From Pseudoalteromonas amylolytica (GTDB lineage Bacteria; Pseudomonadota; Gammaproteobacteria; Enterobacterales; Alteromonadaceae): 64,000 nt of DNA. Made by a program: the position numbers and the translations under genes. Below, one piece after another: positions 42,410 through 51,978 of this stretch (the stretch's first letter is position 1; each line of letters begins with the position of its first letter). The notes under the pieces are model-generated. The model searched no databases. It was not told where the DNA came from and saw only the letters and a list, made by a program, of their open reading frames with translations. The stretch is taken from the NCBI RefSeq assembly GCF_001854605.1, contig NZ_MKJU01000028.1:125727-189726 (forward strand), read 5' to 3'.

Positions 42410-44890
42410 TTATGCTCCAGAGCTATTCTTAGTGCGTTTTCTCGCGTTTTTACCCGGCCTTTTTGCCTTACTTTTTTTGGCTTTGGTCTTAGCCTTTCCC
42501 TTTGGCAACTCAGCCGCTGCTTTTTTCGATTTTTTGAGTTTGCCCTTTGGGGTTGTTTTCTTACCCTTCTTGGGTTTACGTTCGTCTTGTTTGTCTTGGT
42601 CAGAGCCACCCTTGCCGGGGATCTTGCCTGCTTTTAACTGCGCCCTTACGCTGCTAAATGCAGGTTTTTCTTCTGATTTTAAAGACTTACTACGGCGTCT
42701 TGCATAGCGATCGGGTAACTGCTCACCCGCCATAGCCAAGTTGATGCGCCGCTCATCCAAGCTCACCGACGCTACCACCACTTTTAATTTATCGCCTAAG
42801 CGGTATACCTGACGGCTATGCTCACCAACCAAACAGTGTTTGGCACCGTCAAAATGGAAATACTCTTGCCCCAATGTAGAGATATGGATCATGCCATCAA
42901 TTTGCAAGTCATCAAGGCGTACAAACAGACCAAAAGTCGTCACCGAAGAGACCACCCCTGTAAACTCATCTCCCACGTGATCTTGCATAAACTCACATTT
43001 GAGCCAATCTGCTACTTCACGCGTCGCGTCATCTGCTCGGCGCTCCGTGGTTGAACATTGCTCACCTAACTGGTCAACTTCGTCGTTATCGTACTCATAC
43101 GCGCCAGAGATACGCTGACCTTGCTTGTTCAAGATGCCTTTAATTGCTCTGTGCACAACTAAATCGGGATAGCGACGAATAGGAGACGTAAAGTGTGCGT
43201 AGGCATCCAACGCCAGTCCGTAGTGACCAATGTTATCGGGTTGGTAAACCGCCTGTTTCATTGAGCGAAGCAACATGGTTTGGATCAACTCTTGCTCTGG
43301 CCGCTCACCGAGTTGGTTCAGCGCTGCGGTCAGTTCTAACGGCGAGGGATCATTTGGCAGTAGGCTTTCAATACCTAAATCATTTAAGAACTGTCTGAAA
43401 TGACTTAGCTTTTCCTGATCCGGTTCATCGTGAACACGGTACAGTGCGCAAGCTTCGTGCTTTTCAAGCAACTTGGCCGCCGATACATTGGCTAAAATCA
43501 TACATTCTTCAATCAGTTTGTGGGCATCGTTACGAACTAACGGAACGATGGACTCAATTTTTCGATGAGCATTGAACACAAACCGAGTTTCTGTCGTTTC
43601 AAACTCAATTGCGCCACGGGTTTGCCTTGCCGATTTAAGTGCCATGTACATTTGCTGCAAATCGCTCAGGTGAGGCACCAAAGACGCATATTGTTCTCGC
43701 AGCTGCTCATCACCTTGTAAAATGGCATGAACCTTAGTGTAGGTCAGTCTAGCGTGAGAGTTCATCACCGCCTCATAGAAGCGATAGCCAGATAAACGCC
43801 CCGCTTCTGAGACGGTCATTTCTGCAACCATACACAAACGGTCAACTTCTGGGTTCAATGAACATAAGCCATTAGACAAAACCTTAGGTAGCATCGGGAT
43901 AACTTGCTCAGGAAAGTATACCGAGTTACCACGCTCAATTGCTTCTCTATCAAGTGCACTGCCTTTAGGCACATAATGAGAAACATCTGCGATGGCAACC
44001 CATAAACGCCACCCTCCCGACTTTTTGCGCTCACAAAAAACCGCGTCATCAAAGTCCCGGGCATCTTCACCATCTATGGTCACTAACGGCAGGTCTCTTA
44101 AATCTACTCGACCCTGCTTGTCAGCGTCTTCAACTTCTTCACCATGAACAGCTACCTGAGCCAAAACTGACTCTGGCCAAATATGTGGAATATCATGGTT
44201 ACGCAGCGCAACTTCGATTTCCATTCCAGGCGCCATATGCTCACCGAGTACTTCAATCACCTTACCTACTGCGTTCATTTGCCTGCTTGGGCTTTGCGTG
44301 ATCTGCACTTGTACCATTTGGTTGTGTCGTGCGCCATTCTCACTGCCAGGTAGAATGATAATATCTTGGGTAATGCGTGGGTCTTCAGGAACCACGACCG
44401 ACGTACCATGTTCGACAAAATAGCGCCCCACGATAGGTGTGCGCTCAGTCTCCAGTACTCGTACAATACGTGCCTCTACCTTACCACCCGAACCACGACT
44501 GGCCGCTTTTGCCAAGACAATGTCACCATGTAACACGCAGTTCATCTGGTGCTTGGCAATAAACCAATCTTTTTCTTCGCCTTCCACAGCCAAAAAGCCA
44601 AAGCCGTCACGGTGACCAATGACTCGCCCCTTCACCAAACCATCATCGGTTGGGATCACATAGCGCTTGAACTTGTTAAAGTGTAACTGCCCGTCACGCT
44701 CCATAGCACGCAGACGACGTTTAAACGCGACTTGGCGTTCATCATCCAACACGTTAAGGCTATTACAGAGTTGACTAAAGGTGGTCGCTTTGTCGGCAGT
44801 TTTAATATGCTCTAATATAAATTCGCGACTAGGTACTGGATTTTCGTATTTGTCTTGCTCTCGACGGAGATGAGGATCCTGTTTTGACAT
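42410..44890 (-). CDS. rnr: ribonuclease R
   Basis: 826-residue 3'-5' exoribonuclease of the RNB family that degrades structured RNA and takes part in trans-translation decay. Cold-shock domains occupy about 60-210. The RNB catalytic core has [20 protein letters not shown] with the metal-binding Asp cluster, and [20 protein letters not shown]. An S1 domain follows (about 650-730, [20 protein letters not shown]). The C-terminal 90 residues are Lys-rich ([20 protein letters not shown]), as in Escherichia coli RNase R, and bind ribosomes or RNA. It is cotranscribed with rlmB. Confidence 0.97.
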   Translation of the reverse strand: MSKQDPHLRREQDKYENPVPSREFILEHIKTADKATTFSQLCNSLNVLDDERQVAFKRRLRAMERDGQLHFNKFKRYVIPTDDGLVKGRVIGHRDGFGFLAVEGEEKDWFIAKHQMNCVLHGDIVLAKAASRGSGGKVEARIVRVLETERTPIVGRYFVEHGTSVVVPEDPRITQDIIILPGSENGARHNQMVQVQITQSPSRQMNAVGKVIEVLGEHMAPGMEIEVALRNHDIPHIWPESVLAQVAVHGEEVEDADKQGRVDLRDLPLVTIDGEDARDFDDAVFCERKKSGGWRLWVAIADVSHYVPKGSALDREAIERGNSVYFPEQVIPMLPKVLSNGLCSLNPEVDRLCMVAEMTVSEAGRLSGYRFYEAVMNSHARLTYTKVHAILQGDEQLREQYASLVPHLSDLQQMYMALKSARQTRGAIEFETTETRFVFNAHRKIESIVPLVRNDAHKLIEECMILANVSAAKLLEKHEACALYRVHDEPDQEKLSHFRQFLNDLGIESLLPNDPSPLELTAALNQLGERPEQELIQTMLLRSMKQAVYQPDNIGHYGLALDAYAHFTSPIRRYPDLVVHRAIKGILNKQGQRISGAYEYDNDEVDQLGEQCSTTERRADDATREVADWLKCEFMQDHVGDEFTGVVSSVTTFGLFVRLDDLQIDGMIHISTLGQEYFHFDGAKHCLVGEHSRQVYRLGDKLKVVVASVSLDERRINLAMAGEQLPDRYARRRSKSLKSEEKPAFSSVRAQLKAGKIPGKGGSDQDKQDERKPKKGKKTTPKGKLKKSKKAAAELPKGKAKTKAKKSKAKRPGKNARKRTKNSSGA

Positions 44891-45067
44891 TCACTAGCTT
44901 GTTAATTGAGTTATGTTGTTATTTTAACCCAAAACCCGCTAATGAGACAGCCACTGGGTATGAAAGTTTTATTTAGCTGTGCGCAGGTCGGTTTCGCCAG
45001 ATTGGTAAGCACTTTTACTTATCCACGTGATACACTGCCTGTTCATTAAAACTACACGATATTCATC

Positions 45068-45964
45068 ATGCGCCCAGAACAAACTTCCCTTGTTTATCTT
45101 CACATCGCCGTGTTGCTATTTGGTGGTACCGCACTGTTTTCAAAGCTGATTAACCTATCTGCGTTAGATATCACCGTCTACCGCACTGCTGTAGCTTTTG
45201 TGGTATTGGCAGCACTGCTTAAGCTCAGTGGTAAACAGCTGCGCTTGGCAAGTGCTCGCGATTACCTTATCGCCGTGCTGCTAGGAATTGTTGTGGGTCT
45301 TCATTGGGTGACCTATTTTGCTGGCATGCAAATGGCGGGCATTGCCACGGGGATCATTGCGTTTTTTACTTACCCTGTGATCACCGTGTTTTTGGAGCCC
45401 TTGTTCACCAAACAGCGCATAAAAAGCAAAGATATTTTCAGTGCACTCATCGTACTATTTGGCATCTATTTACTTATTCCTGAAGCCAGCATAGGTAATC
45501 AAGTCACCTTGGGGATCATCACAGGGGTGTTTTCTGGTGCCCTGTTTGCGACACGTAACCTACTGCAAAAGCGTTTTTTCGCCACGTATAGCGGTCCGCA
45601 TACCATGTTTTATCAAACCCTCACTGCCTGTGTGATGCTTGCCGCTTTTGTGGAAGTAGAGCCCAGCGCACTGCCGAGTCAAGATGTGTACTACATCTTA
45701 TTAGCAGGGGCTGTGTTTACCGCCATCCCACACGCATTGTTTGCCAGTAGCCTAAAACACTTATCCGCCACAACTGCTGGATTAATTTCTTGCTTACAGC
45801 CCTTGTATGGGACGCTATTGGCCTTTATGCTGTTGGCAGAAAAACCAACAATTATGACCTTGCTCGGCGGGCTGCTAGTGATAAGCGCAGCGTGTTTTGA
45901 GACTTGGTCTATCACGAGGAAAAAGCCACATGCTAGTATTCGCGCATCGGGGTGCCAGCGGTAA
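45068..45964 (+). CDS. EamA/DMT-family transporter
   Basis: 298-residue inner-membrane protein with ten hydrophobic helices in two EamA repeats. The first repeat begins LVYLHIAVLLFGGTALFSKL and has GLHWVTYFAGMQMAGIATGI. The second begins GNQVTLGIITGVFSGALFAT and ends GTLLAFMLLAEKPTIMTLLG. Members export amino acids or other metabolites; the substrate is not visible. Its 3' end overlaps the next gene by 35 bases, so the two form an operon. Rnr is divergent. Confidence 0.9.
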   Translation: MRPEQTSLVYLHIAVLLFGGTALFSKLINLSALDITVYRTAVAFVVLAALLKLSGKQLRLASARDYLIAVLLGIVVGLHWVTYFAGMQMAGIATGIIAFFTYPVITVFLEPLFTKQRIKSKDIFSALIVLFGIYLLIPEASIGNQVTLGIITGVFSGALFATRNLLQKRFFATYSGPHTMFYQTLTACVMLAAFVEVEPSALPSQDVYYILLAGAVFTAIPHALFASSLKHLSATTAGLISCLQPLYGTLLAFMLLAEKPTIMTLLGGLLVISAACFETWSITRKKPHASIRASGCQR

Positions 45965-46625
45965 TTACCCCGAAAATACTCTCAGTGCTATTCGTGCCGC
46001 TTTGCAAGCCGATGTCGATGGCATTGAACTTGATGTGCAAAGTTGTGCCAACGATTACGCTATCGTGCATGATACCTGGCTCGATAGAACCACCAACGGT
46101 ATTGGTAAAGTAAATCAAACCAGCTTGCAAGAAATCCAGCTGCTGGATGCCGGCAATGGTGAACATATTCCTTGTTTGCAGCAAGTGTTTGATGTGATTG
46201 GTCAGCAAACCATGATCAATCTTGAGCTTAAACACACGTTTGGTTTAGATCAGTTCGTTGCTTGTATAGAGCAGAATGTACAACAAGGCATTATCAAACG
46301 AGATCAGCTATTGGTTTCATCATTCGACCACCATCAACTTGTTTGGCTTAAGCAAAACATGCCTTGGGTAAAAATTGGCGCACTCACAGCGTCTATCCCG
46401 CTAAATTATGCCGAGTTTGCACAACGGCTGCATGCCTACAGCATCCACATGGACAAAAACTTCATCAACCACCAATTCGTAGATGATGCAAAACAACGAG
46501 GGTTAAAGGTTTTTGCCTACACGGTCGATAAGCAGCAAGACATCGAAGATATGCGCGCGTTGGGCGTGGATGGTATTTTTAGTAACTTTCCTTGCTACGC
46601 AAAAATGATTTTATCGCGTTCTTAG
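45930..46625 (+). CDS. glycerophosphodiester phosphodiesterase
   Basis: Hydrolyses glycerophosphodiesters to glycerol-3-phosphate and an alcohol. 231 residues, TIM-barrel. Active-site motifs are LVFAHRGASGNYPENTL (His and Arg), GIELDVQSCANDYAIVHDTW (metal Glu and Asp, catalytic His) and LDRTTNG. LNLELKH-type NLELKHTFG and FAYTVDKQQDIEDMRALGVD follow. The ATG at 45930 is preferred to an in-frame upstream start because GAGGA lies before it and the AHRG motif sits right at the N-terminus. There is no signal peptide, so it is the cytoplasmic UgpQ-like type. It overlaps the EamA gene by 35 bases. Confidence 0.93.
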   Translation: MLVFAHRGASGNYPENTLSAIRAALQADVDGIELDVQSCANDYAIVHDTWLDRTTNGIGKVNQTSLQEIQLLDAGNGEHIPCLQQVFDVIGQQTMINLELKHTFGLDQFVACIEQNVQQGIIKRDQLLVSSFDHHQLVWLKQNMPWVKIGALTASIPLNYAEFAQRLHAYSIHMDKNFINHQFVDDAKQRGLKVFAYTVDKQQDIEDMRALGVDGIFSNFPCYAKMILSRS

Positions 46626-46729
46626 CATATATTATTGATTAAAGAAGTATTTGTGTTTTACCCACTTGCGAGCGTTGAGAGATGACCAAGTGCTCTCAAT
46701 AGAATAAACATGGATATAAAGAGCAAACA

Positions 46730-47947
46730 ATGAGTCTATACATGCGCTTATATAATCAAATTGAACAAAGCTTTTTCTACACCCTATCACGAAAGATCTT
46801 TGGCAACTTAAGTTTCGTCTTTGCCTTTCAAATCATCACCTTGATTTGGCTTTACAATGAGCTTGATAGCAACAATAGTAGCTTAGGTTTATTTTGGTTA
46901 ATGGCGCTGGGCGCTGTGGGTGGCTTTATATTTACACTTTTTTATATGCGCTTTTTGATTGTCCGCCCTGTCAGGGCAATGCGCGATAGCCTACAGCAAG
47001 CAAACCGACAAGATGGTAATCTCAATGCCACGTTACCTAAATTCACCTATGATGAATTCAGAGAATTAAGCGATCAATACAACACCTTTACCCAACATCT
47101 ACGTGAGTTACTGGAAAAAACCTATGAAGGTGCGCAAAGTGCCGCCACCAGCAACTATCAAGTCACTCATTCTATGGGACAAACCGCAGAGTTTGGTGAG
47201 CAGCAAATTAACATGAGTGACTCTATCATCGCTGCCAGTGACCAAGTGACCCATAGCCTACAAAGCATTGTTGCCAATACCGATCAGGTATATCAGGCCA
47301 ACACCGAAAGCCTACAGTTTGTGAGAAACTCCTCACAGGCGCTGGCCACGTTGGTCGATGAAGTAAAACAAATAACCGTGTTGCTGGGTAATTTTTCAAA
47401 CACGGTATCTGGATTGAAAGAAAACAGCGAGAATATTCGCAGCATACTTAAAATGGTTGAAGAGTTTTCTGACCAAACCAACCTGTTAGCTTTAAATGCA
47501 GCGATAGAAGCTGCCCGCGCCGGCGAAGCAGGCCGTGGTTTTGCTGTGGTTGCCGATGAAGTACGCAGTCTATCGGTTAAAGTGAATGATGCGACTAGGC
47601 AGATCAGTGACTTTATAAATCAAATGAATAATTTAGTGAGTGAGACTAATCGTGAGTCAGAGCAGTTGATCAGCCACTCACAATCAGCAGAACAAGCCAT
47701 TAGCGAGACCTCCAAAGGCTTCGCTGATATGAGTCATGATTTTGAACGCAATCAGGCACAGCTTGAACAAATAGCCAGTGCTGTTCATCAGCTAGAGTCA
47801 ACTCAAGCCCATACCCATGAAACTGTTCAACAAATTGTCGCGCTGGCTCAGCAAGCAAAAACACAAATTGACTCTGCGCTTAGCGATTGCCAACGCGCAC
47901 AGCAACTCACCGAAACCACACAAAAAGAACTACAACGATTTGTTTGA
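46730..47947 (+). CDS. methyl-accepting chemotaxis protein without a periplasmic sensor domain
   Basis: 405-residue chemoreceptor. Two membrane helices (about 24-42 and 52-75) are separated by only about ten residues ([10 protein letters not shown]), so there is no room for a periplasmic ligand domain. A HAMP-like linker follows ([20 protein letters not shown]). The signalling domain has the conserved hairpin tip [20 protein letters not shown] and [20 protein letters not shown], which contacts CheA and CheW. There is no C-terminal pentapeptide for CheR. It may sense a membrane or cytoplasmic state, such as energy or lipid changes. No chemotaxis genes are adjacent. Confidence 0.92.
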   Translation: MSLYMRLYNQIEQSFFYTLSRKIFGNLSFVFAFQIITLIWLYNELDSNNSSLGLFWLMALGAVGGFIFTLFYMRFLIVRPVRAMRDSLQQANRQDGNLNATLPKFTYDEFRELSDQYNTFTQHLRELLEKTYEGAQSAATSNYQVTHSMGQTAEFGEQQINMSDSIIAASDQVTHSLQSIVANTDQVYQANTESLQFVRNSSQALATLVDEVKQITVLLGNFSNTVSGLKENSENIRSILKMVEEFSDQTNLLALNAAIEAARAGEAGRGFAVVADEVRSLSVKVNDATRQISDFINQMNNLVSETNRESEQLISHSQSAEQAISETSKGFADMSHDFERNQAQLEQIASAVHQLESTQAHTHETVQQIVALAQQAKTQIDSALSDCQRAQQLTETTQKELQRFV

Positions 47948-47967
47948 TGTGGATTTGCTGTTGGCTG

Positions 47968-48942
47968 CTAGGCGCGTCCAACAGCAAACGAGATAACCTC
48001 ATCAATTCGGTTCTTATCCAACGCCAGCATGATTAATCTATCCACGCCTAGTGCCACACCAGAACAGGCTGGTAAACCGTGCTTTAACGCCTCAATAAAG
48101 TGCTTATCAATGGCCACCTCGGGCAGTCCCATTTGTGCGCGCAGCTGGTTATCCTGCTCAAAACGATGTGCCTGTTCGTTGGCGTCCGTCAGCTCATTAA
48201 AGCCATTTGCCAGCTCCATCCCTCGATAATACAATTCAAACCGCCCAGCTACACGCGGGTCTTGCGCGTTGAGCTGAGCCAATGCCGCTTGTGAGGCTGG
48301 AAAATGATATACAAAACACGGTGCATCAATACCAATTTTTGGCTCAATTTGCATACAAAACAACAACTGCAACAAGGTATCTGGGTTTGTTTCTATCGCA
48401 GCAATATCTGCATAGCCGTGTTCACTAGCACACTGCTTTAACTCATCCAAAGATGCACTTAGTGGGTCTATTCCCAACACGTCCATAAAGGCTTGCTGGT
48501 ACGTCATACGTGTACATGGTTGGCATTTTAGTACCAGCTGCATCAGCTGCTCTATTTCATCCATTAAATCAAACTCATCAAAGCCTGGGCGATACCATTC
48601 TAGCATGGTAAATTCTGGGTTATGGTGACGGCCTGATTCTTCATTGCGAAATGCCTTGGCAAGCTGGTATATCGGGCCGCTGCCAGAGGCGAGCAATCGT
48701 TTCATCGCAAACTCGGGGGAGGTTTGTAGATATAGGTCCTGCCCTTGATGATTACCTGGCCCAACAAAGTGAGTTTTAAAGCTGACTAAATGCACGTCAG
48801 TCACACTGGCACCACACATACTGGGCGTTTCTACTTCCATCACCTCGCGCTGTGCAAAAAATCTTCTAATGGAGGCCAATATCTTAGCACGCTGTTTTAA
48901 GGTTGATATATCGGCACTAGGTGCCCAAAGTTGCTCTGGCAT
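47968..48942 (-). CDS. epmA: EF-P--(R)-beta-lysine ligase
   Basis: Lysyl-tRNA-synthetase-like enzyme (also PoxA, GenX or YjeA) that attaches beta-lysine to Lys34 of elongation factor P. 324 residues: the class II catalytic core without the anticodon-binding domain. Visible class II motifs are [38 protein letters not shown] (motif 2) and [20 protein letters not shown] (motif 3). It lies on the same strand as efp, downstream of it, with a terminator between, and epmB diverges from efp. All three modification genes are therefore together. Confidence 0.97.
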   Translation of the reverse strand: MPEQLWAPSADISTLKQRAKILASIRRFFAQREVMEVETPSMCGASVTDVHLVSFKTHFVGPGNHQGQDLYLQTSPEFAMKRLLASGSGPIYQLAKAFRNEESGRHHNPEFTMLEWYRPGFDEFDLMDEIEQLMQLVLKCQPCTRMTYQQAFMDVLGIDPLSASLDELKQCASEHGYADIAAIETNPDTLLQLLFCMQIEPKIGIDAPCFVYHFPASQAALAQLNAQDPRVAGRFELYYRGMELANGFNELTDANEQAHRFEQDNQLRAQMGLPEVAIDKHFIEALKHGLPACSGVALGVDRLIMLALDKNRIDEVISFAVGRA

Positions 48943-48960
48943 TACACTCTCTCACTAACC

Positions 48961-48988
48961 AAAAATCCCAGCAATAGCTGGGATTTTT
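48961..48988. terminator. rho-independent terminator between efp and epmA
   Basis: Stem AAAAATCCCAGC / GCTGGGATTTTT with loop AATA. It terminates efp on the minus strand, 37 bp past its stop. Because it lies just before epmA, epmA needs read-through or its own promoter. Confidence 0.9.
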
Positions 48989-49025
48989 ATGCCTGTTTGT
49001 CTGAATTCAGACAAGTAATCTAGTA

Positions 49026-49592
49026 TTACTTCACACGGCTTACGTATTCACCGGTACGTGTATCAACACGGATAACTTCACCGATCTGTACAAACAATGG
49101 TACTCGTACCACGGCACCTGTTACTAGTGTTGCAGGTTTGCCACCAGTACCAGCCGTATCACCTTTTAGGCCCGGATCCGTTTCAGTGATCTCAAGCTCA
49201 ACAAAGTTAGGGGGTGTTACCGCAATAGGGTTGCCGTTCCATAACGTTATGGTACATACATCGTTTTCTACTAGCCATTTTACGTTATCGCCCACTGCTT
49301 TCTCATCAGCGGCGATTTGCTCAAATGTCTCATTGTTCATGAAATGCCAGAACTCACCATCTGTGTACAGGTAAGCAAGATCGGTATCCATTACGTCTGC
49401 GCCTTCAACCGAATCGCCAGACTTAAAAGTTTTCTCTAACACTTTACCTGAGATCAACTTACGGATCTTAACACGGTTAAACGCCTGACCTTTACCAGGT
49501 TTAACCATTTCATTTTCCAAGATGGCACAAGGTTCGCCATCTAACATAATTTTTAAGCCGCCCTTGAACTCGTTGGTGCTATAATTCGCCAT
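49026..49592 (-). CDS. efp: translation elongation factor P
   Basis: 188-residue protein that relieves ribosomes stalled at polyproline stretches. The modified loop is [10 protein letters not shown] with Lys34, the residue that EpmA and EpmB modify. Three OB/KOW-like domains follow, ending [20 protein letters not shown] and [18 protein letters not shown], a typical C-terminus. Lys34 together with neighbouring epmA and epmB shows that the organism uses the beta-lysine pathway rather than rhamnosylation (EarP, Arg32). Confidence 0.98.
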   Translation of the reverse strand: MANYSTNEFKGGLKIMLDGEPCAILENEMVKPGKGQAFNRVKIRKLISGKVLEKTFKSGDSVEGADVMDTDLAYLYTDGEFWHFMNNETFEQIAADEKAVGDNVKWLVENDVCTITLWNGNPIAVTPPNFVELEITETDPGLKGDTAGTGGKPATLVTGAVVRVPLFVQIGEVIRVDTRTGEYVSRVK

Positions 49593-49633
49593 CGTATCCT
49601 CTAATCATCTTTTATCGAGTAATAAACCTGCTA

Positions 49634-50647
49634 ATGATACAAACAAATGAAGTAAATTTGCATAGTAACTGGCAAAAAGAATTGGCAAATGTAGTAACTT
49701 GCCCACAAACCTTACTCAATATGTTGGGTTTAGAGTCGCATTTTGACACAAAAGACCTCGAAGCGAGACGTTTATTTCCTGTTCGTGTTCCCCTGCCGTT
49801 TATTAAAAAAATGCGTTATGGCGATGCCAATGACCCTTTGCTGTTACAAGTCTTGCCCTTGCATCAAGAGTTTTTGGCTAAAGCAGGGTTTAATAAAGAC
49901 CCTCTACAAGAGCAGCAAAGCGCACAGCCTGGGCTGTTACACAAATACCGTTCACGTATCTTACTGATGCTAAAAACAGGTTGTGCGGTAAATTGTCGCT
50001 ACTGTTTTCGTCGTCACTTTCCTTATCAGGAAAACCAACTGAATAAGCGCTCTTTGCTTGAAGTTGTCGAATATGTAAAACAACATCCACAGATCAATGA
50101 AGTCATCTTAAGTGGCGGAGACCCACTGATGGCCAAAGATGATGCCATAACCTGGTTGCTCGACCAGCTTGAACCACTCAAACAGCTCAAGCGTTTACGG
50201 ATCCACAGCCGTTTACCCGTTGTGTTACCATCACGTATTACCGATACGCTGTGTGAACGTTTGGCAGCCAGTCGCCTTAAGGTTATTTTGGTGAATCATA
50301 TTAATCATGCGAATGAAATTGACGAAACGTTTAGCCAAGCAATGCAAATGCTCAAGCGCGCCAATGTGACTTTGCTCAATCAAGCCGTGTTATTAAAAGG
50401 CATAAACGATACATCAGCGGCGCAAATTGCCCTAAGTGAAGCATTATTTGAGGCGGATATCTTGCCCTATTATTTGCATTTGCTTGATAAAGTGGAAGGT
50501 GCCAGTCATTTTGATGTGCAAGAAAGCCATGCCAAAAGTATTATGGCTCAGATGTTAGAAGCATTACCTGGATTTTTGGTACCGAAGTTGGTGAGAGAAA
50601 TCGGTGGCAAAACAAGTAAGACACCGATTGATTTACAGCTTGATTAA
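49634..50647 (+). CDS. epmB: EF-P beta-lysylation protein, lysine 2,3-aminomutase-like
   Basis: Radical-SAM, PLP-dependent enzyme (YjeK) that turns L-alpha-lysine into beta-lysine for EF-P modification. 337 residues. The iron-sulphur cluster motif is LKTGCAVNCRYCFRRHFPY with the CxxxCxxC cysteines. The aminomutase signature EVILSGGDPLMAKDDAITWL follows, and PLP-binding is expected at the Lys in the C-terminal region. It is divergent from efp with 41 bp between, so expression is likely coordinated. Confidence 0.96.
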   Translation: MIQTNEVNLHSNWQKELANVVTCPQTLLNMLGLESHFDTKDLEARRLFPVRVPLPFIKKMRYGDANDPLLLQVLPLHQEFLAKAGFNKDPLQEQQSAQPGLLHKYRSRILLMLKTGCAVNCRYCFRRHFPYQENQLNKRSLLEVVEYVKQHPQINEVILSGGDPLMAKDDAITWLLDQLEPLKQLKRLRIHSRLPVVLPSRITDTLCERLAASRLKVILVNHINHANEIDETFSQAMQMLKRANVTLLNQAVLLKGINDTSAAQIALSEALFEADILPYYLHLLDKVEGASHFDVQESHAKSIMAQMLEALPGFLVPKLVREIGGKTSKTPIDLQLD

Positions 50648-50668
50648 CAAGTAAGAATAACGCAAGCG

Positions 50669-50878
50669 TTAAACGTACACGTTAATATTATTACCTAAAG
50701 TTGCTGTGGTTGATTTTGCGGGACTTTGCGCAGCTGCGCTAGACCCAGCGGCTTCAATCAAAGCAAGTGCTGCTCTCCCGTCTGCTTGCTGTTGCTTTTT
50801 AGCTAAAGAAGCGCTGTAAACCTCGCCACTTGAGCCTGCACCAGACATCACAGGCAGGTTATTTCCGGAAATATTCAT
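50669..50878 (-). CDS. small protein resembling YjfB-type putative motility proteins
   Basis: 69-residue hydrophilic protein, Ala/Ser-rich. It opens MNISGNNLPVMSGAGSSGEV, has the central helix SASLAKKQQQADGRAALALI and ends LGNNINVYV. The layout (short start, a helix with KKxQQ..G..AL.LI, a Ser/Pro/Ala linker and a final G.N(I/V)(N/D)V) matches the YjfB-like putative motility family, whose role is unknown. It is convergent with epmB (21-bp gap). No flagellar genes are nearby. Confidence 0.6.
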   Translation of the reverse strand: MNISGNNLPVMSGAGSSGEVYSASLAKKQQQADGRAALALIEAAGSSAAAQSPAKSTTATLGNNINVYV

Positions 50879-50949
50879 AAGCGTTACCTGACTTTTTAGA
50901 TGAATCCAAGTAGACTATCGGCCTTTTTAACAATAACTTTAGGAAAAAT

Positions 50950-51243
50950 ATGCAAACTATCATTGAAAAATTGAATGAAAACCTAAAAGTTGTTTATCGT
51001 CAATCACTTGATGCTGATAAAAAATTAGACGAATTACAGCGCCAAGGTCATGGCAAATTTAAAGCCCTATTTACCGAAGACGCCGGCTTTACCTTTGAAG
51101 CAAAGCGCTTTAAACCTTACGTGTTAGACGTAGCTGCTGACGTTGAAGCCCTATCTAAAGCAGAGCATATTGACGAGCAGAAATTGGCTTTTGTGGTTAA
51201 AAAGTTACAGCACTTACTACAACTGCTAGCGACCTTTAAATAA
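50950..51243 (+). CDS. small helical protein, possibly PriC-like
   Basis: 97-residue, charged, mostly helical protein. It has LDADKKLDELQRQGHGKFKA, FTEDAGFTFEAKRFKPYVLD and a C-terminal helix KLAFVVKKLQHLLQLLATFK. The pattern recalls the primosomal replication protein N'' (PriC) family, which is usually about twice as long, so this could be a reduced form. AGGAAAAAT lies before the ATG. The reading frame is well supported by codon use; the family link is weak. Confidence 0.7.
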   Translation: MQTIIEKLNENLKVVYRQSLDADKKLDELQRQGHGKFKALFTEDAGFTFEAKRFKPYVLDVAADVEALSKAEHIDEQKLAFVVKKLQHLLQLLATFK

Positions 51244-51270
51244 TCAGCTTTCTGATTTAAGACAAAAGGA

Positions 51271-51290
51271 GCGCGCTACAATGAGCGCGC
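51271..51290. terminator. GC-rich hairpin between convergent genes
   Basis: GCGCGCT / AGCGCGC with a six-base loop, 27 bp after the small helical protein gene and 9 bp before the end of the DUF3016 gene. No T run follows on either side, so it is a weak or rho-dependent terminator at best. Confidence 0.4.
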
Positions 51291-51299
51291 AACCACACT

Positions 51300-51788
51300 T
51301 TATTCCGATTCGATAGCCGACATAATGGTTTCTGAAAACCATTCGCTGAGTAGACGTTTCTCATGATAGAAACTTTCCTCATGGCCGATTCTCGCTCGGT
51401 CCATGAAGCTCATATCTTTAAGGTTCACATCAGAGTCCGCTAACAGCTTCATCCCCTTGCCATCTACCAAACTGTAACTGATATCAAGGCGGGGAAAATA
51501 GATAGGTTTTACAATACGTAAATCATCTGCGTTAAAACGCACGTCCCCTGCTAAATCAATATCATCAAAAGTGACTTCTAACTTGTAGCCTTCGGGTAGT
51601 TGCTCCGCTAGCTTAGTTATATGCTTTTCAAGTTGAGAAGCAATCCTTTTATGATAGCTGCCTCTAGCTTCGTTAGAAGGTTTTACATCGCGATAATCTT
51701 TAAAGTCTTTGAATGTAACTTGCGCCTCTCCAGCATGAACCGCAAAGGTACTGAAGATGCCCACAGTTATTGCTACTAACTTATTCAT
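51300..51788 (-). CDS. DUF3016 family exported protein
   Basis: 162-residue periplasmic protein with signal peptide residues 1-19 (ending FAVHA). The family motifs are visible: VTFKDFKDYRDVKPSNEARG, LEVTFDDIDLAGDVRF and PIYFPRLDISYSLVDGKG, then HEKRLLSEWFSE at the end. Such proteins look like small beta-rich lipid- or metal-linked envelope proteins but have no proven role. It stands alone, 190 bp downstream of the RND pump gene on the same strand. Confidence 0.88.
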   Translation of the reverse strand: MNKLVAITVGIFSTFAVHAGEAQVTFKDFKDYRDVKPSNEARGSYHKRIASQLEKHITKLAEQLPEGYKLEVTFDDIDLAGDVRFNADDLRIVKPIYFPRLDISYSLVDGKGMKLLADSDVNLKDMSFMDRARIGHEESFYHEKRLLSEWFSETIMSAIESE

Positions 51789-51978
51789 AGTTAAATCTCC
51801 TCAAGTCCTCATTACTATTTTTAAGTAATTTAGCTGAATTCATGCTGACCTGTCTTTTAGGTTTACGCTCTTTTACACTAATTTGCAGCAAACCTCAGTG
51901 TATTTACAATGCGCTTATTTATAAATAGCGTCCACATCTATTTCCAGATAACAAACAGTTATTAGTGCATCCTTTTAT

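Noticed and set aside
42406..42609. Basic reading frame overlapping the 3' end of rnr
   Set aside because: It is a shifted frame of the Lys-codon-rich RNase R tail; the low-complexity DNA explains it.
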